This document shows, piece after piece, positions 37,457 through 47,335 of a stretch of 64,000 nucleotides of DNA (its first letter is position 1; every line of letters starts with the position of its first letter). The position numbers and the translations under genes were made by a program. The notes beneath the pieces are model-generated. The model was not told where the DNA came from. It saw only the letters and a list, made by a program, of their open reading frames with translations, and searched no databases. The stretch covers positions 2,324,001-2,388,000 of the forward strand of contig NZ_CP045200.1 of the NCBI RefSeq assembly GCF_018636735.1, in the 5' to 3' direction. This DNA is from Erythrobacter sp. 3-20A1M (GTDB lineage Bacteria > Pseudomonadota > Alphaproteobacteria > Sphingomonadales > Sphingomonadaceae).

Positions 37457-38589
37457 TCGAACAGCCGCCCGCCGATCCAGACGCGGCGAACCCGTAGCGT
37501 GTCGTCGAGATGGACGAGGTCGGCGGCCATGCCGGGCGCTATCGTACCGCGCAGGGCGTCCATCCGCAGGAAGCCTGCGGGATTGGCGCTGGCGAGGCGG
37601 GATGCGTCGGACAGCGACAGGCCGAGCATGTCGATGGCGTTTCGAAACGCCACATCCATGGTCAGCGCGCTGCCCGCTAGCGTCCCGTCGGCACCGCGCA
37701 AGCTACCTTTGTCGACCGCGATCGCACGCCCCTGAAGATCGAACCGCGACATGTCGGTTCCCGCAGGCGGCATCGCGTCTGTTACCAGCATGGCCCCTTC
37801 CAGGCCGCGCGCGGCGAGCGCGACGCGCAGGCTGGCGGGATGGACGTGATGCCCGTCCACGATGATCCCGAACCGGCTCGTCCGGTCTTCCAGCGCCGCC
37901 CCGACCATGCCCGGCTCGCGCGATCCGAACGGGGTCATAGCGTTGAACAGATGCGTGAACCCGTCGAGCCCTTCTTCCAGCGCACGGCGCGTCGCGGCGT
38001 AATCGGCGGTCGAGTGGCCCGCCGCGACCAGCAGCCCGGCCTCGTGCAGCCGCGCGATGGTTCTTGCGGGCACCATTTCCGGGGCCAGCGTGACGAGCCG
38101 GACGGCGTTCGACTTTCGCGTTAGAAGTTCGAGCTCGTCGTCGGTTGGCGCACGCACGAAGCGTTCGGCGTGGATGCCGCGGCGTTCGGAATGGATGAAC
38201 GGCCCTTCGATATGGATGCCCAGAATGCCCGGCACACCCGCTGCGATCGCCGCATCCACCGCTCCGATCGCGCACTGCATCTTCGCCAGATCGTCGCTGA
38301 TCAATGTCGGCAGCAGGCCGGTGGTCCCGAAACGGCGATGCGCATCGGCGATGGCGGCGATGGTTTCGACAGTGGGTGCGTCGTTGAACAGCACGCCACC
38401 GCCGCCGTTGACCTGCGTGTCGATGAAGCCGGGCAAGAGATAGCCGCCTTCGAGATCCAGCGAGCCCAAGGAGCCCGCGCCATCGGTAGAGATTTCGTGG
38501 ATGAAGCCACCGTCGATCGTCAGGACCGCGTTTTCGTGCACGCGGTCCGACGCGACGATTCGGGCACCGGAAAGGCGGGTTCCGCTCAT
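37441..38589 (-). CDS. nagA: N-acetylglucosamine-6-phosphate deacetylase
   Basis: A 382-residue amidohydrolase that removes acetate from GlcNAc-6-P. Motifs are LLPGFIDTQVNGGGG, GIHIEGPFIHSERRGIH with the metal-binding Glu, AAGHSTAD, THLFNAMTPF, VDGHHVHP and VTDAMPPAGT. The start overlaps the stop of the SIS-domain gene (ATGA), so the two are co-translated; the next step, deamination, is the likely job of that partner. Confidence 0.95.
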   Translation of the reverse strand: MSGTRLSGARIVASDRVHENAVLTIDGGFIHEISTDGAGSLGSLDLEGGYLLPGFIDTQVNGGGGVLFNDAPTVETIAAIADAHRRFGTTGLLPTLISDDLAKMQCAIGAVDAAIAAGVPGILGIHIEGPFIHSERRGIHAERFVRAPTDDELELLTRKSNAVRLVTLAPEMVPARTIARLHEAGLLVAAGHSTADYAATRRALEEGLDGFTHLFNAMTPFGSREPGMVGAALEDRTSRFGIIVDGHHVHPASLRVALAARGLEGAMLVTDAMPPAGTDMSRFDLQGRAIAVDKGSLRGADGTLAGSALTMDVAFRNAIDMLGLSLSDASRLASANPAGFLRMDALRGTIAPGMAADLVHLDDTLRVRRVWIGGRLFDYSRR

Positions 38590-39605
38590 CGCGTGCGGGT
38601 CACTTTGGAAAGATGCGGGGGGTTGTCTGGATCGAGCCCGCGCGTGCGGGCAAGCGCTTCCACGAAACGATAGAAGCTCTGGATCATCGCGATCGCATCC
38701 ACCGCCGGATCGCCAGACCGGGCGACCGGCAGGGGCACCGCGCTCTCCTCGCTCCCGGTGCACAGGATGGTCGCGCCTCGATCCTTCAGAGCGGCAAGCC
38801 GATCGGCAAAGCCTTCCCGAGCCGCATCGCTCGGCGCGAAGGCGAAAACGGGGTCGCCGTCGCGTACCAGCGCCATCGGCCCGTGGGCGACTTCCGCACT
38901 GCTGAATGCCTCGCCCTGGATTTGCGCGACCTCCTTGAATTTGAGCGCCGCCTCGGCCGCGATCGGCAGGGTCGACCCGCGCCCGAGGACCAGCAGGCGC
39001 TCGATCCGGGCCAGCGGTTCCAGCGCGGCGCTCCAATCCGCGTCCCAGGCGCGTTGCAGGACCGGAGCAAGCTCGTCGAGCGCCCGCTCAAGCCGATCGT
39101 CGGACTGCAATTCGGCGACGAGGTCGGCGATCGCGACCAGCGAGGCGATGTAGCTCTTCGTCGCCGCAACGCTCTTCTCCTCGCCCGCATGCAGGGGCAG
39201 GAGGATATCGGCCTGCTGTGCCAGAGGCGAAGTCTCGTCGTTTACGAGCGCGACCACGAGAGCGCCTGCTGCGCTGGCGGCGGCAGCGGTCTCGATCAGA
39301 TCGGGGCTCCGTCCGGATTGCGAGATCGCGATCGCTAGCGTGCCGTTCAGTTTTGGCGAAGTCGCCTCGAAAAGCGTTGCGAGCGAAGGGGCCTGGCTGA
39401 GCACCGGTATGCGCAGACGCGTTTCGAACAGATATTTGGCGAAGCTGGCGGCATGGTCCGAGGATCCCCGTGCGATCGTGATTGCGAATGGCGGATCGAG
39501 CGTGCGAATGCGCTGTGCCGCCGCCCGCCGTACGTCCCGGTTTTTGTCTCGCTGGAGCGCGATCCGTTCGGGCGCTTCCGCCGCTTCGATAAGCATTTGC
39601 GACAT
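38586..39605 (-). CDS. SIS-domain sugar isomerase/deaminase (NagB-II-like)
   Basis: A 339-residue protein with two SIS domains and no glutaminase domain, similar to the isomerase half of GlmS. ITIARGSSDHAASFAKYLFE and AIAISQSGRSPDLIETAAAA start domain 1. Domain 2 has LVLGRGSTLPIAAEAALKFKE and AEVAHGPMALV. Such proteins act as glucosamine-6-P deaminase (NagB-II) beside nagA, turning GlcN-6-P into Fru-6-P and ammonia. I prefer ATG 39605, which has GAGGGA upstream, over 39626. It is divergent from murQ by 92 bases. Confidence 0.88.
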   Translation of the reverse strand: MSQMLIEAAEAPERIALQRDKNRDVRRAAAQRIRTLDPPFAITIARGSSDHAASFAKYLFETRLRIPVLSQAPSLATLFEATSPKLNGTLAIAISQSGRSPDLIETAAAASAAGALVVALVNDETSPLAQQADILLPLHAGEEKSVAATKSYIASLVAIADLVAELQSDDRLERALDELAPVLQRAWDADWSAALEPLARIERLLVLGRGSTLPIAAEAALKFKEVAQIQGEAFSSAEVAHGPMALVRDGDPVFAFAPSDAAREGFADRLAALKDRGATILCTGSEESAVPLPVARSGDPAVDAIAMIQSFYRFVEALARTRGLDPDNPPHLSKVTRTR

Positions 39606-39697
39606 TGAAAAATCCCTCAGGGTCATAGCCGCGTCCTATAGGGCAGCGGTGTCGATACAGCTTGGCAATGCGCAACGGTACGCGATACGCCGCCGGG

Positions 39698-40579
39698 ATG
39701 AGCACAGAGAGCATCGATCCCGAACTGCAGGAAATCGACCGCTGGCCGCTGGAGCGCGCGGTTGCCGCGATCCTTGCCGGGCAGGGCAGGGCCGTGGCCG
39801 CCGTCGCGCGGGTGGACGGGGCGATCGCAGATGCTGCATCGGCTGCGGCGGCGAGACTGGGGGCGAGCGGCCGGATCGCCTATGCGGGCGCGGGCACATC
39901 GGGCCGGATCGGCGTGCAGGACGGGGTGGAGCTGAGGCCCACATTCGGCTGGCCGGAGGATCGGCTCGCCTTCTTCCTCGCCGGTGGACCCGATGCGATG
40001 ATGCGCGCGGTGGAAGGGGCTGAAGACGACGAGGGTGCGGGACGTACCGCGGTAAGTGAGGCCGGATTGGGCGTGGCGGACGTCCTGATCGGCCTGGCGG
40101 CGAGCGGACGCACTCCCTTCACGATCGGTGCCGTGCGGGAAGCGCGCGAGCGCGGAGCGCTGACCATCGCCGTCGCAAACAATCCCGGCAGCGCCCTGCT
40201 GCAGGCAGGCGAGCACGCGATCCTGCTCGATACCGGAGCGGAAGCGGTCGCGGGATCGACCCGGTTGGGTGCGGGCACCGCTCAGAAAGCGGCGCTGAAC
40301 GCGCTCTCTACCGCGATCATGCTGAAGCTCGGCCTGGTGTATCGCGGACTGATGGTGAACATGCGCATCAGCAACGCCAAGCTGGAAGGCCGGGCGATCG
40401 CGATGATCGAACGGGTCGCGGGCGTCGATGCGGATCGCGCGAAGCATGCCCTGGCGATCGCCGAGGGCGATATTCGCGTCGCCGTGCTGGTGGCGCTCGG
40501 ACACGATCGCGAAGCGGCCCGGCGCTCGCTGGAAACGGGCGAACCGTTCGACGCCATGGTCGAGCGGCTGCGCGGCTAG
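39698..40579 (+). CDS. murQ: N-acetylmuramic acid 6-phosphate etherase
   Basis: A 293-residue SIS-fold etherase that cleaves the D-lactyl ether of MurNAc-6-P to give GlcNAc-6-P. The signature AYAGAGTSGRIGVQDGVELRP contains the catalytic Glu (shortened view: DGVELRPTFG). AVEGAEDD holds the second conserved Glu region and MRISNAKLEGRA the C-terminal family motif. Its product feeds NagA, encoded just across the divergent gap. The ATG at 39698 gives the family's normal N-terminus (STESIDPELQEID); upstream in-frame starts add only a short tail. Confidence 0.93.
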   Translation: MSTESIDPELQEIDRWPLERAVAAILAGQGRAVAAVARVDGAIADAASAAAARLGASGRIAYAGAGTSGRIGVQDGVELRPTFGWPEDRLAFFLAGGPDAMMRAVEGAEDDEGAGRTAVSEAGLGVADVLIGLAASGRTPFTIGAVREARERGALTIAVANNPGSALLQAGEHAILLDTGAEAVAGSTRLGAGTAQKAALNALSTAIMLKLGLVYRGLMVNMRISNAKLEGRAIAMIERVAGVDADRAKHALAIAEGDIRVAVLVALGHDREAARRSLETGEPFDAMVERLRG

Positions 40580-40583
40580 CCGC

Positions 40584-42440
40584 TCAGTAGAACCGCACAT
40601 CGCTCAGCTCCAGCCAGGCACGCCCGCCAGGCTCGCCGGTCAATTCGAAGCGGAGCGCCCGCAGGCGTTCGAGATCGAGTTGCGCCTCGCCGCTCGTGGC
40701 GAACGCAGCGAAGGGCAGGTGGATTGTCTGCTCCTCGGCCCCCGCAGTGAAATCGGTCCGGAACCAGTCCCGCCCGTTCAGGCCATAGCTTTCGAGGCGC
40801 AGGCGGTAGGTCCCGGCACCCCGCGCGGTGAACTCTATGCCCGTGAACCGGCTGGCATCGGCGGGCAGAACCGCGCCCTTCGTCAGAGGCAGAACGAGCT
40901 GTGCAAAAGGCTTCGCGCTGGCACCGAACGTCGCCAGGCTGAAGATCGGATGGTCGCCCGTGGGGCCGTGGCGATGGACGAACGCGATATCGCTGTGGTC
41001 GTTGCCCGCATCGGTCGAATCGACCGGCAGGGTGTCGAGATCGGTTCGCCCGTCCGCGCGCGCGCCGGTGAGGATCGGGCCGGGCATGCGGACCGTCGGC
41101 AGCGGCGTCATCGCCGGATCGTCGCGCCGGGCGCGCAGCTGCACCAACGGCACTTCGCGGCCCGCTTTCCACACCCGCGCCACTTTCCAGAGGTCGGTGA
41201 TGTCCTCGTCCGGTCGCCCGTCGACCAGCACGAGATCGGCGCGCTTGCCGACCTCGATTGTGCCGTGATCGTCACCCTGTCCCATGATCTGCGCGCTGGT
41301 GCGGGTGGCCGCGATCAGCGCCTCGGCGGGGGTGAAGCCGAGCTGGACCAGCCAGCCGATCTCACGGATCGTGGAACTGCCGTGATAGACGCCGCTGATC
41401 CCCGCATCGGTTCCGACGCCTATCGGAATGCCGGCGTCGTGCATCGTCCGCAGATTGGCTTTCAGAACGCCCCATCGGCTGGACACTTCGGCATCGACGA
41501 CGCGATTGCCGCGCGCGGCCCGCGCCGCTTCGCGCGCGCGTTCCGGAGAGGAGAGCACCGCTTCTTCCGCGTCCGAAATGGTGCGGACATCGCTTGGCTC
41601 GTAGACGACCAGCGTCGAAACATAGGCCGTGCCCTGTTTGCGCATCAGGTCGATCACTTCCCGGTCGGCCGGCCTATCCCCGATCCCGTGCACGACCGCG
41701 TCGACGCCCGCCGCAGCGGCAACCTTCGCGCCCTCCAGCGTCACCGTATGCGTCACCACCGGCGTGCCGCGCGCATGGGCATCGGAAACGATCGCGGCGA
41801 GGGTTTCGGTGTTCATGGAATTGAGGTCGGGCCCGCGATTGTAGCGCCAGCCATCGGCGAAAACCTTCACCACGTCGGGCCGATAGGGCAGGGCGCGATC
41901 CATGATCAAATGCGCGGCGCGTGGGCTTGCAGCCTTCATCGTGAAGAAGTCGCCCCAGCCGTATTCGGTGCCGTGTCCGCCCGGCACGCCCGCGCGGACC
42001 GCAAGGTTGAGATGCGGTGCCCAGATCGCGTCCGGTCCGCTCGTCATCGCGCGGATCGGCTCGAGCATTTCGGCGGACAGCGAATAATCGTTCACCGTGG
42101 TGACGCCGTTGACGAGGTAGGCCGCCCAGGCCTTCGCCATGTCCTCCGGCGCGGAATAGGCGGGCGAGCGTAGATGGGTGTGGAGATCGTGCAGGCCGGG
42201 TATCAGCGTCCGGCCCTTCGCATCGACCACACGCGCGCCGCGCGGACGCCGAATGTGCGGGGCGACCTGCGCGATCGTGCCGCCGCGGATCAGGACGTCG
42301 CCGCGAAACGCGGGTGTGCCCGTGGCATCGAAGATACGCGCGTCGCGGATCAGCGTCACGTCGTCCTGCCGCGCGTCGGCGGGCAACACGGTGACGCCGA
42401 TTACCAGCGCCGCGATCAGGGCGAACAGGGCGCGGATCAT
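40584..42440 (-). CDS. Secreted amidohydrolase with C-terminal beta-sandwich-like domain
   Basis: A 618-residue amidohydrolase-superfamily enzyme, exported by a signal peptide ending near LPADARQ. Metal motifs are LIPGLHDLHTHLRS, THTVTLEGAKVAA, VVHGIGD and IGVGTDAGISG. The last roughly 150 residues look like an extra all-beta domain (PFAQLVLPLTKGAVLPADAS, IEFTARGAGTYRLRL), perhaps a galactose-binding-like fold. The substrate is probably a peptide or N-acyl compound. The start overlaps the stop of the S9 peptidase gene (ATGA). It ends four bases from the murQ stop. Confidence 0.82.
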   Translation of the reverse strand: MIRALFALIAALVIGVTVLPADARQDDVTLIRDARIFDATGTPAFRGDVLIRGGTIAQVAPHIRRPRGARVVDAKGRTLIPGLHDLHTHLRSPAYSAPEDMAKAWAAYLVNGVTTVNDYSLSAEMLEPIRAMTSGPDAIWAPHLNLAVRAGVPGGHGTEYGWGDFFTMKAASPRAAHLIMDRALPYRPDVVKVFADGWRYNRGPDLNSMNTETLAAIVSDAHARGTPVVTHTVTLEGAKVAAAAGVDAVVHGIGDRPADREVIDLMRKQGTAYVSTLVVYEPSDVRTISDAEEAVLSSPERAREAARAARGNRVVDAEVSSRWGVLKANLRTMHDAGIPIGVGTDAGISGVYHGSSTIREIGWLVQLGFTPAEALIAATRTSAQIMGQGDDHGTIEVGKRADLVLVDGRPDEDITDLWKVARVWKAGREVPLVQLRARRDDPAMTPLPTVRMPGPILTGARADGRTDLDTLPVDSTDAGNDHSDIAFVHRHGPTGDHPIFSLATFGASAKPFAQLVLPLTKGAVLPADASRFTGIEFTARGAGTYRLRLESYGLNGRDWFRTDFTAGAEEQTIHLPFAAFATSGEAQLDLERLRALRFELTGEPGGRAWLELSDVRFY

Positions 42441-44494
42441 CGGGACGGTTCTAGCTTGCGCTCGAAGAAATCGCCCGACGCTTCGAGCGCGGTCAGCCAG
42501 CTGGCGTAACGGAAGAAATCGTGGCGTTCGTTCGGCAGCGCCAGTTCCTCGAAAGGGACGCCGCGCGCGGTGAGTTCGCGCGCCAGCAGCAGCGACTGGC
42601 GATAGTCGACATTGCGATCGTCGTCTCCATGGACGATCAGGACGGGGGAACGCCATTCATCGATCGCGCCCATCGGCGAGCTGTCCCATTGCAGGCGTTG
42701 AATGGCGAGCACCTCGTCCGGCGCATAGGAGTCGGGGACCGAGCGCACCATGGCATGCACCCCGTGCAGGTCGACGCCCGCGGCGAACAGGTCGCTGTCG
42801 CGCGCGAGGGCGAGGGCGGTGAGATAGCCGCCCCAGCTTCCGCCCCAGATGCCGATCCGCGCTGGATCGACGCCGGGCCGCGCCGCGAGCCACCGCGCGC
42901 CTGCCACGATGTCGCGATATTCCGACGCTCCATCGCGCCCGGTGCCGGGCGCTTCGCGGAAGGCGCGTCCGTAATTGGTGCCACTGCGGTAATTGACCGA
43001 CAGGACATCGTAGCCCGCCGCTGCGAATTCCTGATTCCGGATATAGGTATTGTGGTAATAGAAATACGGGTGGAAGGCGGCGACCATTTGCCGCCGCGGG
43101 CCCCCGTGGGCGAAGATCAGGGCCGGTCGCGCTCCGTTACCCACGCCCCGGAAATATTGGCCATGCACAACCGTACCGTCCTCCGCCGTGAAGGTGACGT
43201 TTTCCGGTGCGGGATAGCCCGCGATCGTCGGCTTGCGGCCGAGCGGCTCCATTCCCTCGACGAGAACCATGTGCGCAGGGGACCGGGCGTCGGTCACCGT
43301 CGCGGCCAGCCGCTCGCCACCATAGGTGGGGAAGAAGGCGTACTGCCCGTCGCCGGTAAGGCGCTTTGTCTGTCCGCTCGCGATATCGGCTTGCCACAGG
43401 GTGCGGCTGTCGAGATTGCCGGGGTTCGCGGAATAGATCACGCCGTGCCCATCCGGGGTGGGCACGAAATTCTCGACCTCGTTTGCATCCGGCGTCAGGT
43501 CGCGCGCTGGGCCGCCCGCCGCGGGCACCGCCAAGACATGGAGCCAGCCGCTGCCTTCGTACGGAAACAGGAGATGGCCGGACGCGGTCCAGAACAGGTT
43601 GCGCCCGCGTGTGCCGTAATATTGACCGCCGTCGCCTTCGGGCGCGGACCATGCAATGCGAACCGCTCCGGTCGCGATGTCGGCGACGCGCACCGACCAG
43701 AAGGATTTGCGGCTGTCGGCGAAGCGGGCGGGCGGATCGCGGAACTGGATGAAGGCGACCGAACCACCGTCGGGCGAAAATACCGGGTCGCTCGAATAGC
43801 CGAGCGTCGCGCCCAGATAGCGCAGGTTGCTTTGCGCCACGTCGATCACGCCGACGACGCTGTGGCCGGAGCGCGATTCGAGGAACAGGACCTTCGATCC
43901 GTCGGGCGACCAGCTGAAATCGCCTGCGTTGCCGCGCAGATCGGCGATCCGCCGCGCGTCTTCCTCGCCCGCCCGGACCATGATCGACCCGGCGCGGGTG
44001 AACAGCAACTTGCGCCCATCGGGGGAAAATACCGGATCGTGACCCTGCCCCATCGGGCTCGGCGGTGAAACGGAAGAGAGGTCCGCGAAGAACACGGTCT
44101 GGTTCGGTGCCTCGACGCGTTGGGCGGTGTTGGGCAGGCCGTCGTCGGGAAAGGATGCATCGCCGCCGCGCACGAAAGCGAGCCGCGTTCCGTCCGGCGA
44201 CAATGCCAGGCCGTAAATCTCGATCCCGTCGTCTTCGCGATAATCGGTCACCTGGCGCGGCGCTTCCCCTGCGCGCGCGACCATCACGTTGCGCACGCCG
44301 CGCGTATTTTCCACCCACGCGAAGACCGGTGCCAGCTCCGCGCCGACGAGCCCCGAGGCGAAGGGTATGGCAAGTCGTTCCGCCAGCAGATCGGCGCTCT
44401 GGGCGTTCGCTGCTCGATCCGGCACATCGACCTGCGCCAGTGCAGGGCCGGGCGACAGGAGTAGCGCCGTCAGGACAAGGAAAAGCGATCGCAT
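42437..44494 (-). CDS. S9 family prolyl oligopeptidase-like peptidase
   Basis: A 685-residue exported serine peptidase. The signal peptide ends at GPALAQ. A TolB-like beta-propeller fills the N-terminal half with repeated FSPDG and WSPDG units. The C-terminal alpha/beta-hydrolase holds the nucleophile in GIWGGSWGGYL, the Asp near IVHGDDDRNVDY and the His in NERHDFF. It would cut short peptides in the periplasm. It is coupled to the downstream amidohydrolase gene, and a gap of 109 bases separates it from the serine hydrolase gene. Confidence 0.9.
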   Translation of the reverse strand: MRSLFLVLTALLLSPGPALAQVDVPDRAANAQSADLLAERLAIPFASGLVGAELAPVFAWVENTRGVRNVMVARAGEAPRQVTDYREDDGIEIYGLALSPDGTRLAFVRGGDASFPDDGLPNTAQRVEAPNQTVFFADLSSVSPPSPMGQGHDPVFSPDGRKLLFTRAGSIMVRAGEEDARRIADLRGNAGDFSWSPDGSKVLFLESRSGHSVVGVIDVAQSNLRYLGATLGYSSDPVFSPDGGSVAFIQFRDPPARFADSRKSFWSVRVADIATGAVRIAWSAPEGDGGQYYGTRGRNLFWTASGHLLFPYEGSGWLHVLAVPAAGGPARDLTPDANEVENFVPTPDGHGVIYSANPGNLDSRTLWQADIASGQTKRLTGDGQYAFFPTYGGERLAATVTDARSPAHMVLVEGMEPLGRKPTIAGYPAPENVTFTAEDGTVVHGQYFRGVGNGARPALIFAHGGPRRQMVAAFHPYFYYHNTYIRNQEFAAAGYDVLSVNYRSGTNYGRAFREAPGTGRDGASEYRDIVAGARWLAARPGVDPARIGIWGGSWGGYLTALALARDSDLFAAGVDLHGVHAMVRSVPDSYAPDEVLAIQRLQWDSSPMGAIDEWRSPVLIVHGDDDRNVDYRQSLLLARELTARGVPFEELALPNERHDFFRYASWLTALEASGDFFERKLEPSR

Positions 44495-44603
44495 GACGGC
44501 TTGCCTAGGGCGCTCCATAGGTTCGTGACAAGCGCAGCGATCCCGCCGCATGCCAACGGGTTATAGGCGGGGGCAAAGGGCGCATGGAACGCCCGAAGCC
44601 CGG

Positions 44604-45617
44604 TTATTTCCGGCCATCCCATGCTTCCACCACCGCGCGCCCTACCGCCGGTCGCAATTCGTGGATGGCTCGGTCGCGATGGCGGGTGGGATGAACGCGA
44701 TTGGTCAGCAGCGTCCAGGTCATCTCCCGCTCGAAATCGATCCACAGGCCGGTGCCGGTGAAGCCGGTATGCCCGATCGTCGTGCGCGAGCACGCTTCCC
44801 CGCCCGACCAGCCGCCATAGGGCAATTCCCATCCATGCGTGCGGTGGTGGAATTGCGAGGTGCGGATGAGGCGTAGCGATTCAGGCGACAGCACCTCGCC
44901 CGCCATCAGCGCGCGCGCGAATTCCAGGACGCCGTCCACCGTACCGAACAGTCCCGCATGGCCGGGCGCGCCGCCCAGGGCCGCCGCGTTCTCGTCATGC
45001 ACCTCGCCCTTCAGGATGCGGTTGCGCCAGGTGCAGAATTCCGTCGCGACTGCCGGCCCCGGAGGCGGCCCGTAGGACAACCCGTCGCCGAGCGGCCAGT
45101 CCGACAGCGGTGCGCCCGTGATCCGTTCCACCGCGATCCCGAGCAGGATGAAATTGATGTCGGAATAGACCGGCGAGCCATGCTCCCACGCGCGTTGCAG
45201 GACGAAGGCGCGCATGCGCAAGGGGTCGTCGCCATAGGTGTAGATCGGGAAAACGGCGGGCAGGAAGGTCTGATGCGCGAGACATTGGCGAAAGGTGATC
45301 CGCCGTTCCGGCGCATGTTCGACATCGTATTGCCGCAGGTCGGGGATTGCGCTCGTCAGCGGCGCGTCGAGATCGAGGCGGCCTTGTTCGGCTAGGGTCA
45401 ACACCATCGTGGTGGTGGCGATGGTCTTGGAAACCGAGGCCAGATCGAACCAGTGGCCACGCGTGAGGGGCTCGGGTTCGGGCGTAGTCGCGGCATTACC
45501 GGCGAACGCGACCGCGCTCGTGCCGTCCGCACCGATGACCCCCAATGCGGCGCAGGGCATCCGCCCTTCCTCGACCATGCGGCGGGCGGGGGCGAAAGCG
45601 TGTTCTATATCCATCAT
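44604..45617 (-). CDS. Beta-lactamase-fold serine hydrolase (class C type)
   Basis: A 337-residue protein of the class C beta-lactamase/esterase family. The catalytic S61-V-S-K64 lies in FDLASVSKTIATT. The Tyr motif appears as VYSDIN, and the third motif is in IGHTGFTGTG rather than KTG. It has no signal peptide, so it probably works in the cytoplasm, perhaps on imported murein peptides. The start overlaps the stop of the AmpG gene. Two adjacent ATGs (45617 and 45614) are equally possible. Confidence 0.85.
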   Translation of the reverse strand: MMDIEHAFAPARRMVEEGRMPCAALGVIGADGTSAVAFAGNAATTPEPEPLTRGHWFDLASVSKTIATTTMVLTLAEQGRLDLDAPLTSAIPDLRQYDVEHAPERRITFRQCLAHQTFLPAVFPIYTYGDDPLRMRAFVLQRAWEHGSPVYSDINFILLGIAVERITGAPLSDWPLGDGLSYGPPPGPAVATEFCTWRNRILKGEVHDENAAALGGAPGHAGLFGTVDGVLEFARALMAGEVLSPESLRLIRTSQFHHRTHGWELPYGGWSGGEACSRTTIGHTGFTGTGLWIDFEREMTWTLLTNRVHPTRHRDRAIHELRPAVGRAVVEAWDGRK

Positions 45618-47116
45618 GCGGCCTCCACCGGCCCGGCGCTCGGCCCGCGCGAGCGAATTCGCGCGAGGAAGGGAAGGAAGACGATAGCGGCAATACTCGC
45701 CGCGCCCGTCAGAGCGAAGAACCCGTCATAGCCGATCACCTGCTGCATTTCGCCCGAAGTTCCTGCCAGCAGCCGCGCGAGCAGGAAGGCGAAGCCCGAC
45801 AGGAAGGCGTATTGCGCCGCCGGGAAGCGCGGGTTCACCAGCATCGAGAGATAGACCACGAAAACCGCCCCCGCGAGCCCGTTGCCGAGCTGGTCGACGG
45901 CGACGCTGGCGTACAGCACCCAACCTTCGGGCGGTTGCCACCACAACCAGACATAGACCCAATTGCCCAGCGCCGCGACCAGCGCGCCTGCCGCGAGAGC
46001 CCAGGACAAGCGCCATCTCGCGGCCATCCAACTGCCCAGAGCGACACCGATCATGCTCGCCGGCAAAGCGATTGCGCCATCGGCGATGCCGATCTGGTCC
46101 AGCGAATAGCCGCGCGCGTCCCACATCGGATGCGATAGCGTCAGCGCCAGCACGTCGCCGACGCGGTAGAGCGAAACGAATCCTAGCACGACCAGCGTGG
46201 CGAAGCCGTAGCGCCAGAAGATGTCGACGAAGGGCCCAAGGGTCGTCGAGCTTAGCAGCGGCGCATCGCTCGGCAGGCGCTTGATCCGCGGCAGGGCCGC
46301 CGCGAGCAGCGCGAAGGGCGCGAGAGCGATCGCGATCACGGCAGGGGTCAGATTGGTCTCCGGATCGATCCCCGCGCCCGCCAGCATGCGCAAGGCGAGC
46401 CAGCCGACCACGGCGACGATCGCGCAGGACGCGGCGAGGATCACCGCCCCGATCGCCACGCCCGTCCCGAGCGCATGCCAGCGCGCACCGTCGGTGCCGG
46501 GCTCGCGACCGGTCAGCGCCAGCACCGGAAAGGGAGCAAACGCGGCCAGCGCGATCGCGAGATAGGCGATCGTCCAGTCCGCGCGCGCCGCGATCAGCAC
46601 CGCGCCGCTGCCCGCCGCGACCATCGCGCTGCGATAGCCCCAGAGATTGGCCGCCACGATCGGGGCCTGCGCCTCCTGGGTCGGGGCCAGTTCGATACGC
46701 CAGCCGTCCGCCGCGACCTCCAGCGTGGTGGTCCAGAAGGCGAGCAGGATTGCGAACAGCGCGACCAGGGCGAGATCGGTGTCGTCGCTGGTGAAGGCCA
46801 TGCCCACCATCGCGGCGAAGATGCCGAGCTGTGATAGCATGATCCATCCGCGCCGCTTGCCCCAGAACCGCGAGAACCCGGGCACCGAGAACCGGTCGAG
46901 CAGCGGCGACCAGAGGAACTTGAAGGTCGGCAGCAGCGCCACCCACGCGAAATAGCCGATGGTCACGATGTCGATGTCGTGCCGCGCCAGCCTCAGCAGC
47001 AGCACCGCATTGAACATGAAGAAGGGCAGGCCGGCCGAAAAACCGAGCAGGAGATAGAGCGGCAGGATGCGGGTGCGAAGCTTCCGCCCGCCATCGTAAT
47101 CGGTGGTCACGTCCAA
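45614..47116 (-). CDS. ampG: AmpG-like MFS permease for muropeptides
   Basis: An MFS transporter of about 500 residues with twelve or more hydrophobic segments. The N-terminal [24 protein letters not shown] and the early [27 protein letters not shown] (read in parts) match AmpG, which imports GlcNAc-anhydroMurNAc peptides into the cytoplasm. [13 protein letters not shown] is another AmpG-like stretch. The start is uncertain: TTG at 47116 has GGGGAG at good spacing, and GTG at 47110 or 47164 are alternatives. It is the first gene of the four-gene minus-strand run. Confidence 0.85.
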   Translation of the reverse strand: MDVTTDYDGGRKLRTRILPLYLLLGFSAGLPFFMFNAVLLLRLARHDIDIVTIGYFAWVALLPTFKFLWSPLLDRFSVPGFSRFWGKRRGWIMLSQLGIFAAMVGMAFTSDDTDLALVALFAILLAFWTTTLEVAADGWRIELAPTQEAQAPIVAANLWGYRSAMVAAGSGAVLIAARADWTIAYLAIALAAFAPFPVLALTGREPGTDGARWHALGTGVAIGAVILAASCAIVAVVGWLALRMLAGAGIDPETNLTPAVIAIALAPFALLAAALPRIKRLPSDAPLLSSTTLGPFVDIFWRYGFATLVVLGFVSLYRVGDVLALTLSHPMWDARGYSLDQIGIADGAIALPASMIGVALGSWMAARWRLSWALAAGALVAALGNWVYVWLWWQPPEGWVLYASVAVDQLGNGLAGAVFVVYLSMLVNPRFPAAQYAFLSGFAFLLARLLAGTSGEMQQVIGYDGFFALTGAASIAAIVFLPFLARIRSRGPSAGPVEAA

Positions 47117-47258
47117 ACGATTTGCTCCCCAGGCTCGATATCGCTGCTGGCCCTTACCCGGCACACGCTTATCGATTGCGGCGATCGATGGGGAGGGGGG
47201 AGCGATAGACCGAAGTTATAGGAGCCTTGCAGGCTCGATCGTTGGCGTAACGCTGAAT

Positions 47259-47335
<77 letters not shown>

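Noticed and set aside
41594-44068. Several long plus-strand frames opposite the amidohydrolase and S9 peptidase
   Set aside because: No domains or ribosome sites are seen, and they are shadows of well-supported genes.
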